In this document: positions 1-9,059 of the stretch, piece after piece
How the letters are laid out: each line of letters begins with the position of its first letter
How positions within the stretch are numbered: position 1 is the stretch's first letter
Assembly (NCBI RefSeq): GCF_002294995.1
Contig: NZ_NSGF01000001.1
Coordinates: forward strand, 248,001-312,000
Direction of reading: 5' to 3'
DNA: 64,000 bases
DNA from: Mesorhizobium sp. WSM3860
GTDB taxonomy: Bacteria > Pseudomonadota > Alphaproteobacteria > Rhizobiales > Rhizobiaceae
Program-made: the position numbers and the translations under genes
The notes under the pieces: generated by a model
What the model saw: the letters and a program-made list of their open reading frames with translations, nothing else
The model's database searches: none
Told to the model about the DNA's origin: nothing

Positions 1-603
1 GGCCATGGTCATGGCCTCGATCTGGTCGTGGGTGACGTAGACGATCGTCGATTTCAGCCGCTGGTGCAGCGCCTTGATCTCGGTGCGCATCTGCACGCGC
101 AGCTGCGCGTCGAGATTGGAGAGCGGCTCATCGAACAGAAAGGCGGAGGGCTCACGCACGATGGCGCGGCCCATGGCGACGCGCTGACGCTGGCCGCCAG
201 ACAACTGTCTGGGATAGCGGTCGAGATAGGAGAAGAGGTTCAGCACGCCGGACGCCTTCTTCACCTTGTCGTCGATCGCGGCGCGCGTCTCGCCGCGGAT
301 CTTCGGGCCGAAGCCGATATTGTCGGCGGCCTTCAGATGCGGGAACAGGGCATAGGACTGGAAGACCATGGCGATGTTGCGCTTCTGCGGCGGCAGGTCG
401 TTGGCACGGGTGCCGCCGATCACGAGATCACCGGAGGAGATCGTCTCCAATCCGGCCAGCATGCGCAGGAGCGTGGACTTGCCGCAGCCGGACGGACCAA
501 CCAGCACGACGAACTCGCCGCTTTTGATCTCGAGGTTGATGTCCTCGAGGATTTTATGCTGGCCGAAGGATTTCGACAGGTTGCGAAACTGGACATCGGT
601 CAT
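1..603 (-). CDS. ABC transporter ATP-binding protein, MalK/UgpC type (3' end beyond window)
   Basis: This is the nucleotide-binding subunit that would power the sugar-type importer encoded at 1547-4774. The first 201 residues are visible and the frame runs off the left edge. Translation shows Walker A GPSGCGKS (36-43), Q-loop Gln82, signature LSGGQ (134-138), Walker B FLFDEP (155-160), the D-loop SNLD and switch His192, so all ATPase motifs are intact. The C-terminal TOBE regulatory domain expected in this roughly 350-residue family lies outside the window. It begins 2 nt after the stop of the SDR gene, so the two are almost certainly co-transcribed, divergently from the binding protein and permeases. 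The substrate cannot be told from an ATPase alone. Confidence 0.95.
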   Translation of the reverse strand, partial: MTDVQFRNLSKSFGQHKILEDINLEIKSGEFVVLVGPSGCGKSTLLRMLAGLETISSGDLVIGGTRANDLPPQKRNIAMVFQSYALFPHLKAADNIGFGPKIRGETRAAIDDKVKKASGVLNLFSYLDRYPRQLSGGQRQRVAMGRAIVREPSAFLFDEPLSNLDAQLRVQMRTEIKALHQRLKSTIVYVTHDQIEAMTMA

Positions 604-605
604 GG

Positions 606-1376
606 TCACGCTCCCAAAATGTCGTCGATGAAAGGCAAGTAGCCGGCTGTCAGTCCGGCGTCCACCGGCACCACAGCGCCCGTTATGCCGGATGCACGGT
701 CGGAGGCAAGGAAAGCCACGGCCTCGGCCACTTCCGACGCGTTGACGATGCGGCCGAGCGGATAGAGCCGCTTCAGCCGGCCGAGGATCTCGGGATCCTT
801 GGCCAGGCGATGATCCCAGGCGGCGGTGCGGATCGAGCCTGGGCAGACGACATTGGCGCGCACGCCGCTGCGGCCAAGCTCGACGGCGATCGACTTGGCA
901 TATGCGTTGATGCCAGCCTTGGCGGCGGCATAGGCCGGATTGCCGAAATGCGCGATGGCGTTGACCGAGGAGATGAAGACGACGCTGCCCGAGCCGCGCG
1001 AGGCCATCGCCTTGACCAGCGGATCGGCGAAATTCATCACGCCGGTGAGATTGAGGTCGAGCTCCTGTTCTATTCTGTCCGGCGTCAGCGCTTTCAGCGT
1101 CTCGGAGCGCGTCCAGCCGGCATTGTTGATCAGGATGTCCGGGACGCCGTCGGTGTCGAGCAGGCTTGGGATCGCCGCTTCGATCGAGGCGCGGTCGAGC
1201 AGGTTGAACACGTGGCGAGAGGCGATGTGCGGGCTGGTCAGCGCCGCGGCCGACAGGTCGCAGCCGACGATCCGGCCGCCACGGTCGGCCATCAGCGCTA
1301 CGATCGCCGAGCCAAGACCGCCGCCGGCGCCGGTGACGACAATTGTCTTGCCCTCGAAATCGCCCTTCGACACCAC
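606..1376 (-). CDS. SDR-family oxidoreductase
   Basis: A 256-residue classical short-chain dehydrogenase/reductase. The Rossmann cofactor motif TGAGGGLG is at 15-22, NNAG at 84-87, and the catalytic tetrad reads Asn109, Ser137, Tyr149 and Lys153. Length and motif spacing fit a soluble NAD(P)-dependent alcohol or sugar dehydrogenase. Asp40 at the end of beta-strand 2 favours NAD over NADP (inference). It is the first gene of a minus-strand unit with the ABC ATPase and is divergent from the binding-protein operon, so it probably oxidises the imported compound or a breakdown product. The substrate is not recognisable. Confidence 0.92.
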   Translation of the reverse strand: MVSKGDFEGKTIVVTGAGGGLGSAIVALMADRGGRIVGCDLSAAALTSPHIASRHVFNLLDRASIEAAIPSLLDTDGVPDILINNAGWTRSETLKALTPDRIEQELDLNLTGVMNFADPLVKAMASRGSGSVVFISSVNAIAHFGNPAYAAAKAGINAYAKSIAVELGRSGVRANVVCPGSIRTAAWDHRLAKDPEILGRLKRLYPLGRIVNASEVAEAVAFLASDRASGITGAVVPVDAGLTAGYLPFIDDILGA

Positions 1377-1453
1377 GATCAGTGCTCCTCGCCACTTCAG
1401 ACAGGAAGAGAACGCTACTCAACGAAATGTAATTAAGCAACATGATAAACTAC

Positions 1454-1481
1454 TTGCTTCCCCGAAAACCATCGATAATGT
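1454..1481 (+). promoter_or_regulatory. Candidate promoter of the binding-protein operon
   Basis: TTGCTT (1454-1459), a 16-nt spacer and TAATGT (1476-1481) lie about 65 nt before the binding-protein start. The divergent intergenic region 1377-1546 is clearly AT-richer than the genes on both sides and should hold both promoters. This is a consensus-style guess only. No operator for a local regulator was recognised. Confidence 0.3.
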
Positions 1482-1546
1482 AGGAAAGTAACATAAATCC
1501 TGTGCCCACGGGCCAGGCGCGAATGCGCATCATGGGAGGAGATCAG

Positions 1547-2776
1547 ATGAGCCTTGCGAAGTGGACTGTCGGCCTGTTGGCCGGAATGAGCATGCTGGCG
1601 CTTGCGGCGCCCGCCGATGCGGGCGAGGTGCGTGTCACCGTCGCCGAATACAGCGCCAAGACCGGCCCCTATTTCGAAGAGGTGAAGAAGGAGTTCGAGG
1701 CGGCCAATCCCGGCATCACCATCAAATATGAAGTGGTGCCGTGGGACGTGCTCTTGCAGAAGCTGACCACCGACATCACTGCCGGCACCAATGCCGATCT
1801 GTCGATCATCGGCACCCGCTGGCTGATCGACTTCGTGCAGCAAGATGTCGCCGAGCCGCTCGACAGCTACATTAAGCCCGAGTTCAAGGACCGCTTCATA
1901 GACACCTTCCTGCAGCCCTCGATCATGAATGGTCATACCTATGGCCTGCCGATCGCCGCCTCGGCGCGTGCCATGTATTACAATAAGGAGCTGTTCGAGA
2001 AGGCCGGCATCGCCAAGCCGCCGGCAACCTGGACCGAGCTGCAGGAGGACGCCCGCAAGATCAAGGCGGTCGGCGCCTTCGGCTATGGCCTGCAAGGCAA
2101 GGAGATCGAGACCGACGTCTATTACTACTACGCGATGTGGTCATTTGGTACCGAGATCCTCAACAAGGACGGCACGTCCGGCTTGAGCACGCCGGGCGCG
2201 CTTGAAGCGGCCAAGCTTTATAAGTCGATGATCGACGAGGGCCTGACCGAGCCTGGCGTGACCTCCAACAACCGCGAGGACGTGCAGAACCTGTTCAAGC
2301 AGGGCAAGGTCGGCATGATGATCACCGCGCCTTTCCTCTCCAATCAGATCAAGGAAGAGGCGCCGAGCCTGAAATATGGCGTTGCCGCCATTCCCGCCGG
2401 TCCGACCGGCGCGCGCGGCACCTACGGCGTCACCGATTCCATCATCATGTTCAAGAACTCCAAGAACAAGGACGAGGCCTGGAAGCTGCTCGACTTTCTG
2501 TTCACCAAGGAACAGCGCGCCAAGTTCACGCAGGGCGAAGGCTTCCTGCCGGTGAACAAGGAAGAGGCGAAGATGGACTATTACGTCAACAACGCCGACC
2601 TCGCCGCCTTCACCGCGCTGTTGCCCGACGCTCGCTTCGCGCCGGTCATCCCAGGCTGGGAAGAAATCGCCCAGATCACTTCCGACGCCATGCAGAAGAT
2701 CTATCTCGGCAGCGCCGAGCCGGAGGCCGTTCTGAAGGAGGCGGCGGACAAGGCCAACGGCGTGCTGAAGAAATAG
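1547..2776 (+). CDS. Extracellular solute-binding protein, family 1 (ABC importer)
   Basis: A 409-residue periplasmic receptor for the carbohydrate-type importer. The start at 1547 follows GGGAGGA at 1534-1540 and gives a clean Sec signal peptide: Lys5, a hydrophobic stretch at 7-20 and a likely cleavage after PADA near residue 25. An upstream in-frame start at 1502 has no ribosome site and would bury the signal. The mature protein has the MalE-like bilobal pattern: a conserved GLP at the hinge strand, an aromatic-rich segment DVYYYYAMW and LLDFLFTKEQR near the C-terminus. Two permeases follow. The ligand is unknown; the neighbouring M81 hydrolase and SDR suggest something other than a plain disaccharide (inference). 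Confidence 0.93.
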   Translation: MSLAKWTVGLLAGMSMLALAAPADAGEVRVTVAEYSAKTGPYFEEVKKEFEAANPGITIKYEVVPWDVLLQKLTTDITAGTNADLSIIGTRWLIDFVQQDVAEPLDSYIKPEFKDRFIDTFLQPSIMNGHTYGLPIAASARAMYYNKELFEKAGIAKPPATWTELQEDARKIKAVGAFGYGLQGKEIETDVYYYYAMWSFGTEILNKDGTSGLSTPGALEAAKLYKSMIDEGLTEPGVTSNNREDVQNLFKQGKVGMMITAPFLSNQIKEEAPSLKYGVAAIPAGPTGARGTYGVTDSIIMFKNSKNKDEAWKLLDFLFTKEQRAKFTQGEGFLPVNKEEAKMDYYVNNADLAAFTALLPDARFAPVIPGWEEIAQITSDAMQKIYLGSAEPEAVLKEAADKANGVLKK

Positions 2777-2795
2777 GGCGTATCTCCCTGCGCCC

Positions 2796-2827
2796 GTGGC
2801 GCGCCCCACCCCGTCGGGGCGCGCCAC
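2796..2827 (+). terminator. Intercistronic stem-loop after the binding-protein gene
   Basis: A perfect 12-bp inverted repeat, GTGGCGCGCCCC (2796-2807) and GGGGCGCGCCAC (2816-2827), with an 8-nt loop, starts 19 nt after the stop codon. It lacks a long U-tract. Such GC-rich hairpins between a binding-protein gene and its permeases commonly stabilise the upstream mRNA or attenuate read-through, keeping receptor levels above permease levels (known for mal-type operons; inferred here). Confidence 0.75.
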
Positions 2828-3014
2828 ATCCTTTCCGGCTTGGCAATCCCAGGAGACCGGCGCGGTTTTCCGTCAGATTTGCGGAAGAAGGACCGGGCTC
2901 GGTTCAGACAAGGACAATTGATGTCGGCGCCGCCGACGCCGGCAAGGAATGCAAATTCCTGAAGCAGCCTCCTGGAAAGAACGAGAGCCAAGCTGGCACT
3001 TCAGCGAAATTCCA

Positions 3015-3950
3015 ATGTGGGAGCGCATCTTGAGCGCCAATGCCGCTACTGAGGTCCACGTAGCCCGGTTCAGCCAGCTGATGCAAAGCCGTGTCCTGCC
3101 CTATTTGCTGACGCTCCCCAGCCTGCTGCTGGCGGCGGTGGTGATCTTCTGGCCGGTCTGGGATCTCGTGCAGATCTCGACGCATGACGTGAATCGCTTT
3201 GGCCAGCTGCGCGCCTTCAGCGGCCTGGCCAATTTCTGGGCGCTTGCTGCCGATCCCGATTTTGTCGCCGCCCTGTGGCGCACCGGCCTATGGACCGTGC
3301 TGGTGGTCGGCGGCGCGCTGCTCTTGTCGATCCCGGTGGCGATCATCCTCAACACCGACTTCTACGGCCGAGGGCTGGCCCGCGTCATCATCATGCTGCC
3401 CTGGGCGGTGTCGCTCACCATGACGGCGGTGGTCTGGCGCTGGGCGCTCAACGGCGAAAGCGGCATGCTGAACTCGGGGCTGATGAAGCTCGGCCTGATC
3501 AGCCAGAACATCCAGTGGCTGGCGAGCGCCGAGACCGCCTTCCCGATGCAGGTGCTGATCGGCATACTGGTGACGGTGCCGTTCACCACCACGATCTTCC
3601 TCGGCGGCCTGTCGTCGATCCCTGACGATCTTTACGAGGCTGCGGCGCTGGAGGGCGCGACGCCCTTCCAGCAGTTCCGCGAGATCACCTTCCCGCTTCT
3701 AAAACCGTTCATCAACATCGCGATCGTGCTCAACACGATCTACGTCTTCAACTCCTTCCCGATCATCTGGGTGATGACGCAGGGCGGGCCGGCGAACTCC
3801 ACCGACATACTGGTCACGCATCTATACAAGCTCGCCTTCCGCATCGGCAAGCTGGGCGAGGCTTCGGCGGTGTCGCTGGTGATGTTCATCATCCTGCTCA
3901 TCTTCACCATGATCTACGTGCGGCTCGCCATGCGGGAGCAACGCGCATGA
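3015..3950 (+). CDS. ABC transporter permease, MalF/UgpA type
   Basis: An inner-membrane permease of about 311 residues with six predicted transmembrane helices, the first at [19 protein letters not shown]. The cytoplasmic EAA loop [14 protein letters not shown], which docks on the ATPase, is clear in the second half. The frame is open from an ATG at 2949. Codons before 3015 are A/T-rich at the third position (CAA ATT CCT GAA GCA) and look non-coding, so I place the start at the ATG at 3015. A TTG at 3030 preceded by GGGAG is an alternative. The stop overlaps the next permease start by 4 nt (ATGA), indicating translational coupling of the heterodimer. Confidence 0.9.
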   Translation: MWERILSANAATEVHVARFSQLMQSRVLPYLLTLPSLLLAAVVIFWPVWDLVQISTHDVNRFGQLRAFSGLANFWALAADPDFVAALWRTGLWTVLVVGGALLLSIPVAIILNTDFYGRGLARVIIMLPWAVSLTMTAVVWRWALNGESGMLNSGLMKLGLISQNIQWLASAETAFPMQVLIGILVTVPFTTTIFLGGLSSIPDDLYEAAALEGATPFQQFREITFPLLKPFINIAIVLNTIYVFNSFPIIWVMTQGGPANSTDILVTHLYKLAFRIGKLGEASAVSLVMFIILLIFTMIYVRLAMREQRA

Positions 3951-4774
3951 GGAACGGCAAGCTGAAACGCTCGATCATCGCCTGGCTACTGCTTGCGCCG
4001 TTGATCGTGGTGACGATCTTTCCCTTCGCCGTGATGTTCCTCACTGCAGTCAAGCCGCGGCCGGAAGTGCTTTCGCCGACATGGTGGCCAAGCGAGTTCC
4101 GCTGGTCGAATTTTGCCGATATGTGGGTGGCGACCGGCTTCGGCCAGGCGCTTCTCAACTCGCTCTATGTCTCGGCGCTGGCAACGATCGGCGCCATCCT
4201 GATCTCGGTGCCGGCGGCCTATGCCATGTCGCGCTTCCGCTTTGCCGGCTATGGCGCGTTCCGCCAGTTCCTTCTGATCTCCCAGATGATCTCGCCGATC
4301 GTTCTGGTGCTTGGCCTGTTCAGGCTGATGGCCGCCTGGGGGCTGGTCGAGAGCACGACGGCGCTCGGCTTCATCTACATGGCCTTCAACGTCGCCTTCA
4401 CCGTCTGGATGCTGCAGAGCTATTTCGACACCATTCCGCGCGACCTCGAGGAGGCGGCCTGGATGGAGGGCGCCGGCCGCTGGCTGACGCTGCGAAAAGT
4501 GTTCCTGCCGCTCTGCCTGCCGGCGATTGCGGTGACGGCGATCTTCACCTTCATCAACGCCTGGAACGAATTCGTCGTCGCGCTCACCATGCTGCGCAGC
4601 CAGGAAAGCTACACGCTGCCGATCCAGGTGTTTTCGCTGGTCGCCGGCCGCTACACGATCGAGTGGCACCATGTCATGGCGGCCACGCTGCTTGCGACCC
4701 TGCCGGTGGCGATCCTGTTCATCTGGCTGCAGCGCTACCTCGTCCGCGGGCTGGCGTTAGGAGCGGTCAAATAG
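3947..4774 (+). CDS. ABC transporter permease, MalG/UgpE type
   Basis: The second permease, 275 residues, with six hydrophobic helices and the EAA loop [19 protein letters not shown]. This is the family's usual size. The start overlaps the upstream stop as ATGA. Together with the permease at 3015-3950 it forms the membrane channel of a CUT1-like importer. The next gene (M81 peptidase) begins 61 nt downstream with no terminator between, so the hydrolase is probably part of the same transcript. Confidence 0.93.
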   Translation: MRNGKLKRSIIAWLLLAPLIVVTIFPFAVMFLTAVKPRPEVLSPTWWPSEFRWSNFADMWVATGFGQALLNSLYVSALATIGAILISVPAAYAMSRFRFAGYGAFRQFLLISQMISPIVLVLGLFRLMAAWGLVESTTALGFIYMAFNVAFTVWMLQSYFDTIPRDLEEAAWMEGAGRWLTLRKVFLPLCLPAIAVTAIFTFINAWNEFVVALTMLRSQESYTLPIQVFSLVAGRYTIEWHHVMAATLLATLPVAILFIWLQRYLVRGLALGAVK

Positions 4775-4835
4775 CAATCCCGGCAATTCCAGGAAAAGTC
4801 CGGAATTGCGAAGACAGAGAGTCCACGGAGTTTTG

Positions 4836-6380
4836 ATGCGCATCTTCACCGCCTCCCTGGCGACGGAAACCAACACCTTCTCGCCGGTGCCGACCGACCG
4901 GGCGTCGTTCGAGATGGCCTTCTATGCCGGTCCGGGAAAACATCCGGAGACGCCGACGCTGTGCTCCTCGCCGACCGTGGCGCTGCGCCGGCGTGCGGCC
5001 AGCGAAGGCCTGACCGTCATCGAAGGCACCGCCACCTGGGCGGAGCCCGGCGGCCTGGTGCAGCGGCAGACTTTTGAGGCGCTGCGCGACGAGATCCTCG
5101 ACCAGCTCAAGGCTGCCCTGCCGGTCGATGCAGTGATCCTCGGCCTGCACGGCGCGATGGTGGCGCAGGGCTATGACGACTGCGAGGGCGACCTGCTGGA
5201 GCGTGTGCGCGCAATCGTCGGGCCGAAGGTGGTGATCGCCTCGGAATTCGATCCGCACAGCCATCTGACGCCGAAGCGCGTCGCGGCATCCGACATCATG
5301 GCCTATTTCCTCGAATTCCCGCACACCGACTTTTACGAGCGCGGCGAGCATGTGGTCGAGCTCGGTCTCGCCGCGGCGCGGGGCGAAATCAAACCGGTGA
5401 TCTCGACCTTCGACTGCCGTATGATCCAGGTGCTGCCGACCAGCCGCGAGCCGATGCGCTCTTTCGTCGACAAGATCAAAGCGCTGCACGGCAAGGACGG
5501 CGTGCTGTCGGTCTCGGTCATCCACGGCTTCATGGCCGCCGACGTGCCGGAAATGGGCACGCGTATCCTGGTCGTCACCGACAACGACAAGGCAAAGGGC
5601 GACAAGCTCGCCGAGACGCTAGGGCGCGAGCTTTACGCCTTGCGCGAAAAGACGGCGATGACGATGCTCTCCGCCTCCGCCGGCATCGAGCGGTCGCTTG
5701 CCCTGCGGGCGGCTCAGAAGGACAAGCCGGTAGTGATCGCCGACATCTGGGACAATCCGGGCGGCGGCGTGCCGGGCGACGGCACCATCGTGCTGCGCGA
5801 ATTGCTGGCGCATGGGATCGACAAGGTCGGCGTCGCCACGATCTGGGATCCGATCGCGGTGACCTTCTGCCAGGCGGCCGGCGAGGGCGCGGTCATCGAC
5901 CTGCGCTTCGGCGGCAAGGCCGGGCCGCAGGCCGGCGAGCCGATCGACGCGCGCGTCACGGTGCTGAAGGCGGTGAGCGAGGGCTGGCAAAGCTTCGGGC
6001 CGAGCCGGGTGACGCTCGGGCCGGCTGCGGTGGTTCGCATCGAGGGCACCGAGGTCGACGTCATCCTCAACACCAACCGCACGCAGACCTTCGAGCCGGA
6101 CATCTTTTCCAATATCGGCGTCGATCCGATGTCGAAGGACATCCTGCTGGTCAAGTCGACCAACCATTTCTACGCCGGCTTCGCGCCGATCGCCGCCGAG
6201 GTCATCTATGTCGCGGCACCGAGTTCTTATCCCAGCAATCCGGCGGTGACGGAGTACAGGAAGCTGACGAGGCCGATATGGCCGAGGGTGAAGGATCCGT
6301 GGAAGCTGCCAAGCTCCCCCCTTGTGGGGGAGATGCCCGGCAGGGCAGAGGGGGGCGCGAAGGATCGCGACCTTGCTTAG
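4836..6380 (+). CDS. M81 family metallopeptidase (MlrC-like)
   Basis: A 514-residue protein of the MlrC/microcystinase-C family, zinc-dependent hydrolases named for cleaving small linear peptides. The N-terminal DUF1485 region has TETNTFSP (10-17), LHGAM (104-108), EFDPHSH (137-143) and FPHTDFYERG (161-170); Asp139, His141, His143 and His163 are likely metal ligands. The C-terminal half is the MlrC_C domain. The start at 4836 follows CACGGAG, and earlier codons look non-coding. The last 23 residues, beginning SSPLVGEM, are translated from a palindromic repeat rather than from ancestral coding sequence. Encoded behind an ABC importer, it probably hydrolyses an imported amide or peptide; the true substrate is unknown. 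Confidence 0.9.
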   Translation: MRIFTASLATETNTFSPVPTDRASFEMAFYAGPGKHPETPTLCSSPTVALRRRAASEGLTVIEGTATWAEPGGLVQRQTFEALRDEILDQLKAALPVDAVILGLHGAMVAQGYDDCEGDLLERVRAIVGPKVVIASEFDPHSHLTPKRVAASDIMAYFLEFPHTDFYERGEHVVELGLAAARGEIKPVISTFDCRMIQVLPTSREPMRSFVDKIKALHGKDGVLSVSVIHGFMAADVPEMGTRILVVTDNDKAKGDKLAETLGRELYALREKTAMTMLSASAGIERSLALRAAQKDKPVVIADIWDNPGGGVPGDGTIVLRELLAHGIDKVGVATIWDPIAVTFCQAAGEGAVIDLRFGGKAGPQAGEPIDARVTVLKAVSEGWQSFGPSRVTLGPAAVVRIEGTEVDVILNTNRTQTFEPDIFSNIGVDPMSKDILLVKSTNHFYAGFAPIAAEVIYVAAPSSYPSNPAVTEYRKLTRPIWPRVKDPWKLPSSPLVGEMPGRAEGGAKDRDLA

Positions 6381-6484
6381 TTTCGGGGGGCCAGGAGCCA
6401 AGCGAAGGATCGGCAGTATTGATTGAGACGTCGGCGGGACAGCGCCCCCCTCTGGCCTGCCGGCCATCTCCCCACAAGGAGGCA
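6313..6484. repeat. RIME-like palindromic repeat, copy 1
   Basis: The left arm 6313-6358 (CTCCCCCCTTGTGGGGGAGA onward) and right arm 6442-6484 are near-perfect reverse complements, separated by about 83 nt. The same sequence recurs at 12598-12749. Arms with internal CTCCCCC..GGGGGAG hairpins are typical of Rhizobium intergenic mosaic elements. The left arm is read as the last codons of the M81 gene, and the right arm ends about 10 nt before the M3 peptidase stop, so the element fills the whole convergent intergenic space and may also act as a bidirectional terminator. Confidence 0.88.
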
Positions 6485-6494
6485 GATTGGCTAA

Positions 6495-8555
6495 TCACAC
6501 CAGGCCCCGTTTCACCATCATCGCCTCGGGCGAAGGCATCTTGCCGCGGAAAGCCGTGTAGAGTTCTTCCGGATCCCTGGAGCCGCCGGCGGCGTATATA
6601 TTCTTCCTCAGCCGCTCGGCCAATTCCGCGTTGAAGGGGTCGCCTGTCTCCTCGAAGGCGGAAAAGGCGTCGGCGTCCAGCACCTCCGACCACATGTAGG
6701 AATAGTAGCCGGCTGAATAACCCTCGCCCGCGAAGATATGGCCGAAATGCGGGGTGCGGTGGCGCATGGCGATGGTGTCAGGCATATGCAGCTTTTCAAG
6801 CGTTTCGGCCTCGAACCGAAGCGGCTCGGCCGGCGCGTCCGACCTTGCGTGATAAGCCATGTCGATCAGCGCCGAGGCGGTGAACTCGACCGTGGCGAAG
6901 CCGGCGCCGAAGGTGCGGGCGGCGAGCATCTTGTCGAGCAGCTCCTTCGGCATCGGCCTGCCGGTCTTGACGTGCAGCGCATGCTTTTCCAGCACCGCCG
7001 GCACCGTCAGCCAATGCTCATAGAGCTGCGAGGGCAGTTCGACGAAGTCGCGGCTGACCGAGGTGCCGGAGACCGACGGCCAGGTGACGTCGGTCAGCAT
7101 GCCGTGCAGCGCATGGCCGAATTCGTGAAACAGCGTCTTCGCCTCATCGACGGAAAGAAGCGCTGCCTCGCCGGCCGGCGGCTTGGCGAAGTTCATGATG
7201 TTGTAGATGACCGGCTTCGCGCCTTCCCCAAGCTTGTAGCCGGATTTCAGCGCGCTCATCCAGGCGCCGGAGCGTTTCGAGGGCCGCGCGAAATAGTCGG
7301 CGAGGAACAGGCCGCGCTCGCTGCCGTCCGCGTTCTTGACCACGAACACGCGCGCGTCGGGATGCCAGGCGGCAATGCCCTTCTTCTCCTCGAAGCTGAT
7401 GCCGAACAGTTTTGTCGCGACGTCGAAGCAGGCGTCGATGACGCGCTCGAGCTGCAGGTAGGGCTTCAGCTCGGCCTCGTCGAAGGCGAATTTCTCGGCG
7501 CGCAGCTTCTCCTGGTAGAAGCGCCAGTCCCAGGCGGCGAATTTTTCGTTGCTGCCGGCTTCCGTGGCCAGCCGCTCCAGCTCCTTCTGATCGGCGGCCG
7601 CCTTTTCCAGCGCCTTTTCCCAGACCGGATCGAGCAGGTTGTGCACCGCCTTCGGCGTCTTCGCCATCGTGTCGTCGAGCTTGAGCGCCGCGAAAGACTC
7701 ATAGCCGAGCAGCTTCGCCTTCTCGGCGCGGAGCTTCAGCATGTCGCCCACCACATCGGTGTTGTCGCTGGCGCCGCCATTCTGGCCGCGCATGATGAAG
7801 GCGCGGAAGGCGATCTCGCGCAAGTCGCGGCGCTCCGAAAAGGTCGAGAACGGCTCGTAGATCGAGCGCGACAGCGTCACCGCATAGCGACCCTTCTGGC
7901 CACGCATCTCCGCCGCCTCGGCCATCGAGCTCTTCAAGAAATCCGGCAGGCCGACGAGATCGGCCTGGTCGAGGAACAGCGCCCAGTCGCGTTCGTCGGC
8001 CAGCACGTTCTGGCCGAATTTGGTGCCGAGCGAGGAGAGTTCCTCGTTGATTGCCGACAGCCGCCTTTTGCCTTCCGCATCGAGCTTCGCACCGGAGCGG
8101 ACAAAGCCTTTCCAAGTCTTTTCCAGCACACGCAACGTCTCGGGATCGAGGCTCAGGCTGTCGCGGCGCTGGTAGAGGTCGTCGATGCGGGCAAACAGCT
8201 TCTCGTTCATCGAGATCGCGGAGAAGTGCCGCGACATCTTGGGCGAAATCTCGCGCTCCAGCTGCTGGATGGTGTCGTTGGTGTGGGCGCCGGCACGACA
8301 CCAGAAGATCGACGAGACATGGTCGAGCGGCTCGCCGGCGAGCTCAAGTGCTGCCAGCGTGTTTTCGATCGTTGCCGCCTCGCTGTTGCCGGCGATCGCG
8401 TCGATCTCGGCCTGGTGCGCCGCCAGCGCCGCGTCGAAGACCGGGCCGAAATCATTGTCGCTGATGCGGGTGAAATCGGGCAGGCCGAGCGGACCTTGCC
8501 AGAGCGTCAGCGGATGGGCGGCGAGGTCGACGGTTCTTGACATGGGCGAATCCAT
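6495..8555 (-). CDS. M3 family peptidase (peptidyl-dipeptidase Dcp / oligopeptidase A type)
   Basis: A 686-residue cytosolic zinc metallopeptidase that trims short oligopeptides. The active site HEFGH is at 477-481, and the third zinc ligand is probably Glu506 in SRDFVELPSQ. Length matches E. coli Dcp (about 680). There is no signal peptide. Start candidates are 8555 and the in-frame Met at 8543; both precede the conserved N-terminal DFTRISDNDF. It is convergent with the M81 peptidase, separated only by the palindromic repeat. Probably monocistronic. Whether it is Dcp or OpdA cannot be settled from motifs. Confidence 0.93.
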   Translation of the reverse strand: MDSPMSRTVDLAAHPLTLWQGPLGLPDFTRISDNDFGPVFDAALAAHQAEIDAIAGNSEAATIENTLAALELAGEPLDHVSSIFWCRAGAHTNDTIQQLEREISPKMSRHFSAISMNEKLFARIDDLYQRRDSLSLDPETLRVLEKTWKGFVRSGAKLDAEGKRRLSAINEELSSLGTKFGQNVLADERDWALFLDQADLVGLPDFLKSSMAEAAEMRGQKGRYAVTLSRSIYEPFSTFSERRDLREIAFRAFIMRGQNGGASDNTDVVGDMLKLRAEKAKLLGYESFAALKLDDTMAKTPKAVHNLLDPVWEKALEKAAADQKELERLATEAGSNEKFAAWDWRFYQEKLRAEKFAFDEAELKPYLQLERVIDACFDVATKLFGISFEEKKGIAAWHPDARVFVVKNADGSERGLFLADYFARPSKRSGAWMSALKSGYKLGEGAKPVIYNIMNFAKPPAGEAALLSVDEAKTLFHEFGHALHGMLTDVTWPSVSGTSVSRDFVELPSQLYEHWLTVPAVLEKHALHVKTGRPMPKELLDKMLAARTFGAGFATVEFTASALIDMAYHARSDAPAEPLRFEAETLEKLHMPDTIAMRHRTPHFGHIFAGEGYSAGYYSYMWSEVLDADAFSAFEETGDPFNAELAERLRKNIYAAGGSRDPEELYTAFRGKMPSPEAMMVKRGLV

Positions 8556-8632
8556 TAGGCGCTTTTGGTGGGGCTGAATGCTGGCGGGTTATCCCGATGT
8601 AGGGCGGTGTTCGGCACCGCGCAACAACAGGA

Positions 8633-9049
8633 TCAGTAGGCGCTGCAGTCCTGCGCGACCGCCGTCTGGGTGCTGGCGGTGATGCGGCCGCCGACGACGG
8701 TGAAGGTCTCGCGCATCAGCGTGTCGTTCTCGGGGAAATCGTAGCAGGCGAGCACGGTGGTCTCGCCCTTCTCGCTCTTCTCAATGCGATGGCGGATGGC
8801 GGCGCCGGCAACCGCGCCTTGCCATTCGTCGATCGAAGCGAGGAATTCCTGCTTGTCCTGGACGACGCCGACATCGTCGAGCTTCATGTGCACGTCTTCG
8901 GAAAGCAATTCGGACAGTTCGGTGCGGTCGGCGACCAGGAGCGCCGAATACCAACGGTCGATGACGGCGCTGTCATCGGCGCTGGCGCTGATCGTCGCGG
9001 ACAGCAGCAGCGCTGCCGCAAGGAAAAACCTACACCAGATCCGGTCCAT
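8633..9049 (-). CDS. Secreted NTF2/SnoaL-like protein
   Basis: 138 residues with a Sec signal peptide (Arg3, Arg7, hydrophobic core 8-19, cleavage after SASA near residue 24). The mature part, AVIDRWYSALLVADRTELSE onward, has the helix-then-sheet pattern of the SnoaL/NTF2 cone fold, which binds small ligands in a pocket. No catalytic residue set is evident. It starts 10 nt after the stop of the carbonic anhydrase gene, so the two are likely co-transcribed. Function unknown; periplasmic location inferred. Confidence 0.8.
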   Translation of the reverse strand: MDRIWCRFFLAAALLLSATISASADDSAVIDRWYSALLVADRTELSELLSEDVHMKLDDVGVVQDKQEFLASIDEWQGAVAGAAIRHRIEKSEKGETTVLACYDFPENDTLMRETFTVVGGRITASTQTAVAQDCSAY

Positions 9050-9059
9050 CAGCCCTCCA

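Noticed and set aside
2949..3014. Earlier ATG for the first permease
   Set aside because: Codons 2949-3014 have A/T-rich third positions unlike the rest of the gene, and AAGGA directly touches the ATG, too close to work.
6738..8540. 600-residue plus-strand frame opposite the M3 peptidase
   Set aside because: Antisense shadow of a GC-rich gene; the minus strand encodes an intact HEFGH peptidase, while the plus-strand frame has His/Arg/Gln-rich sequence with no domain.
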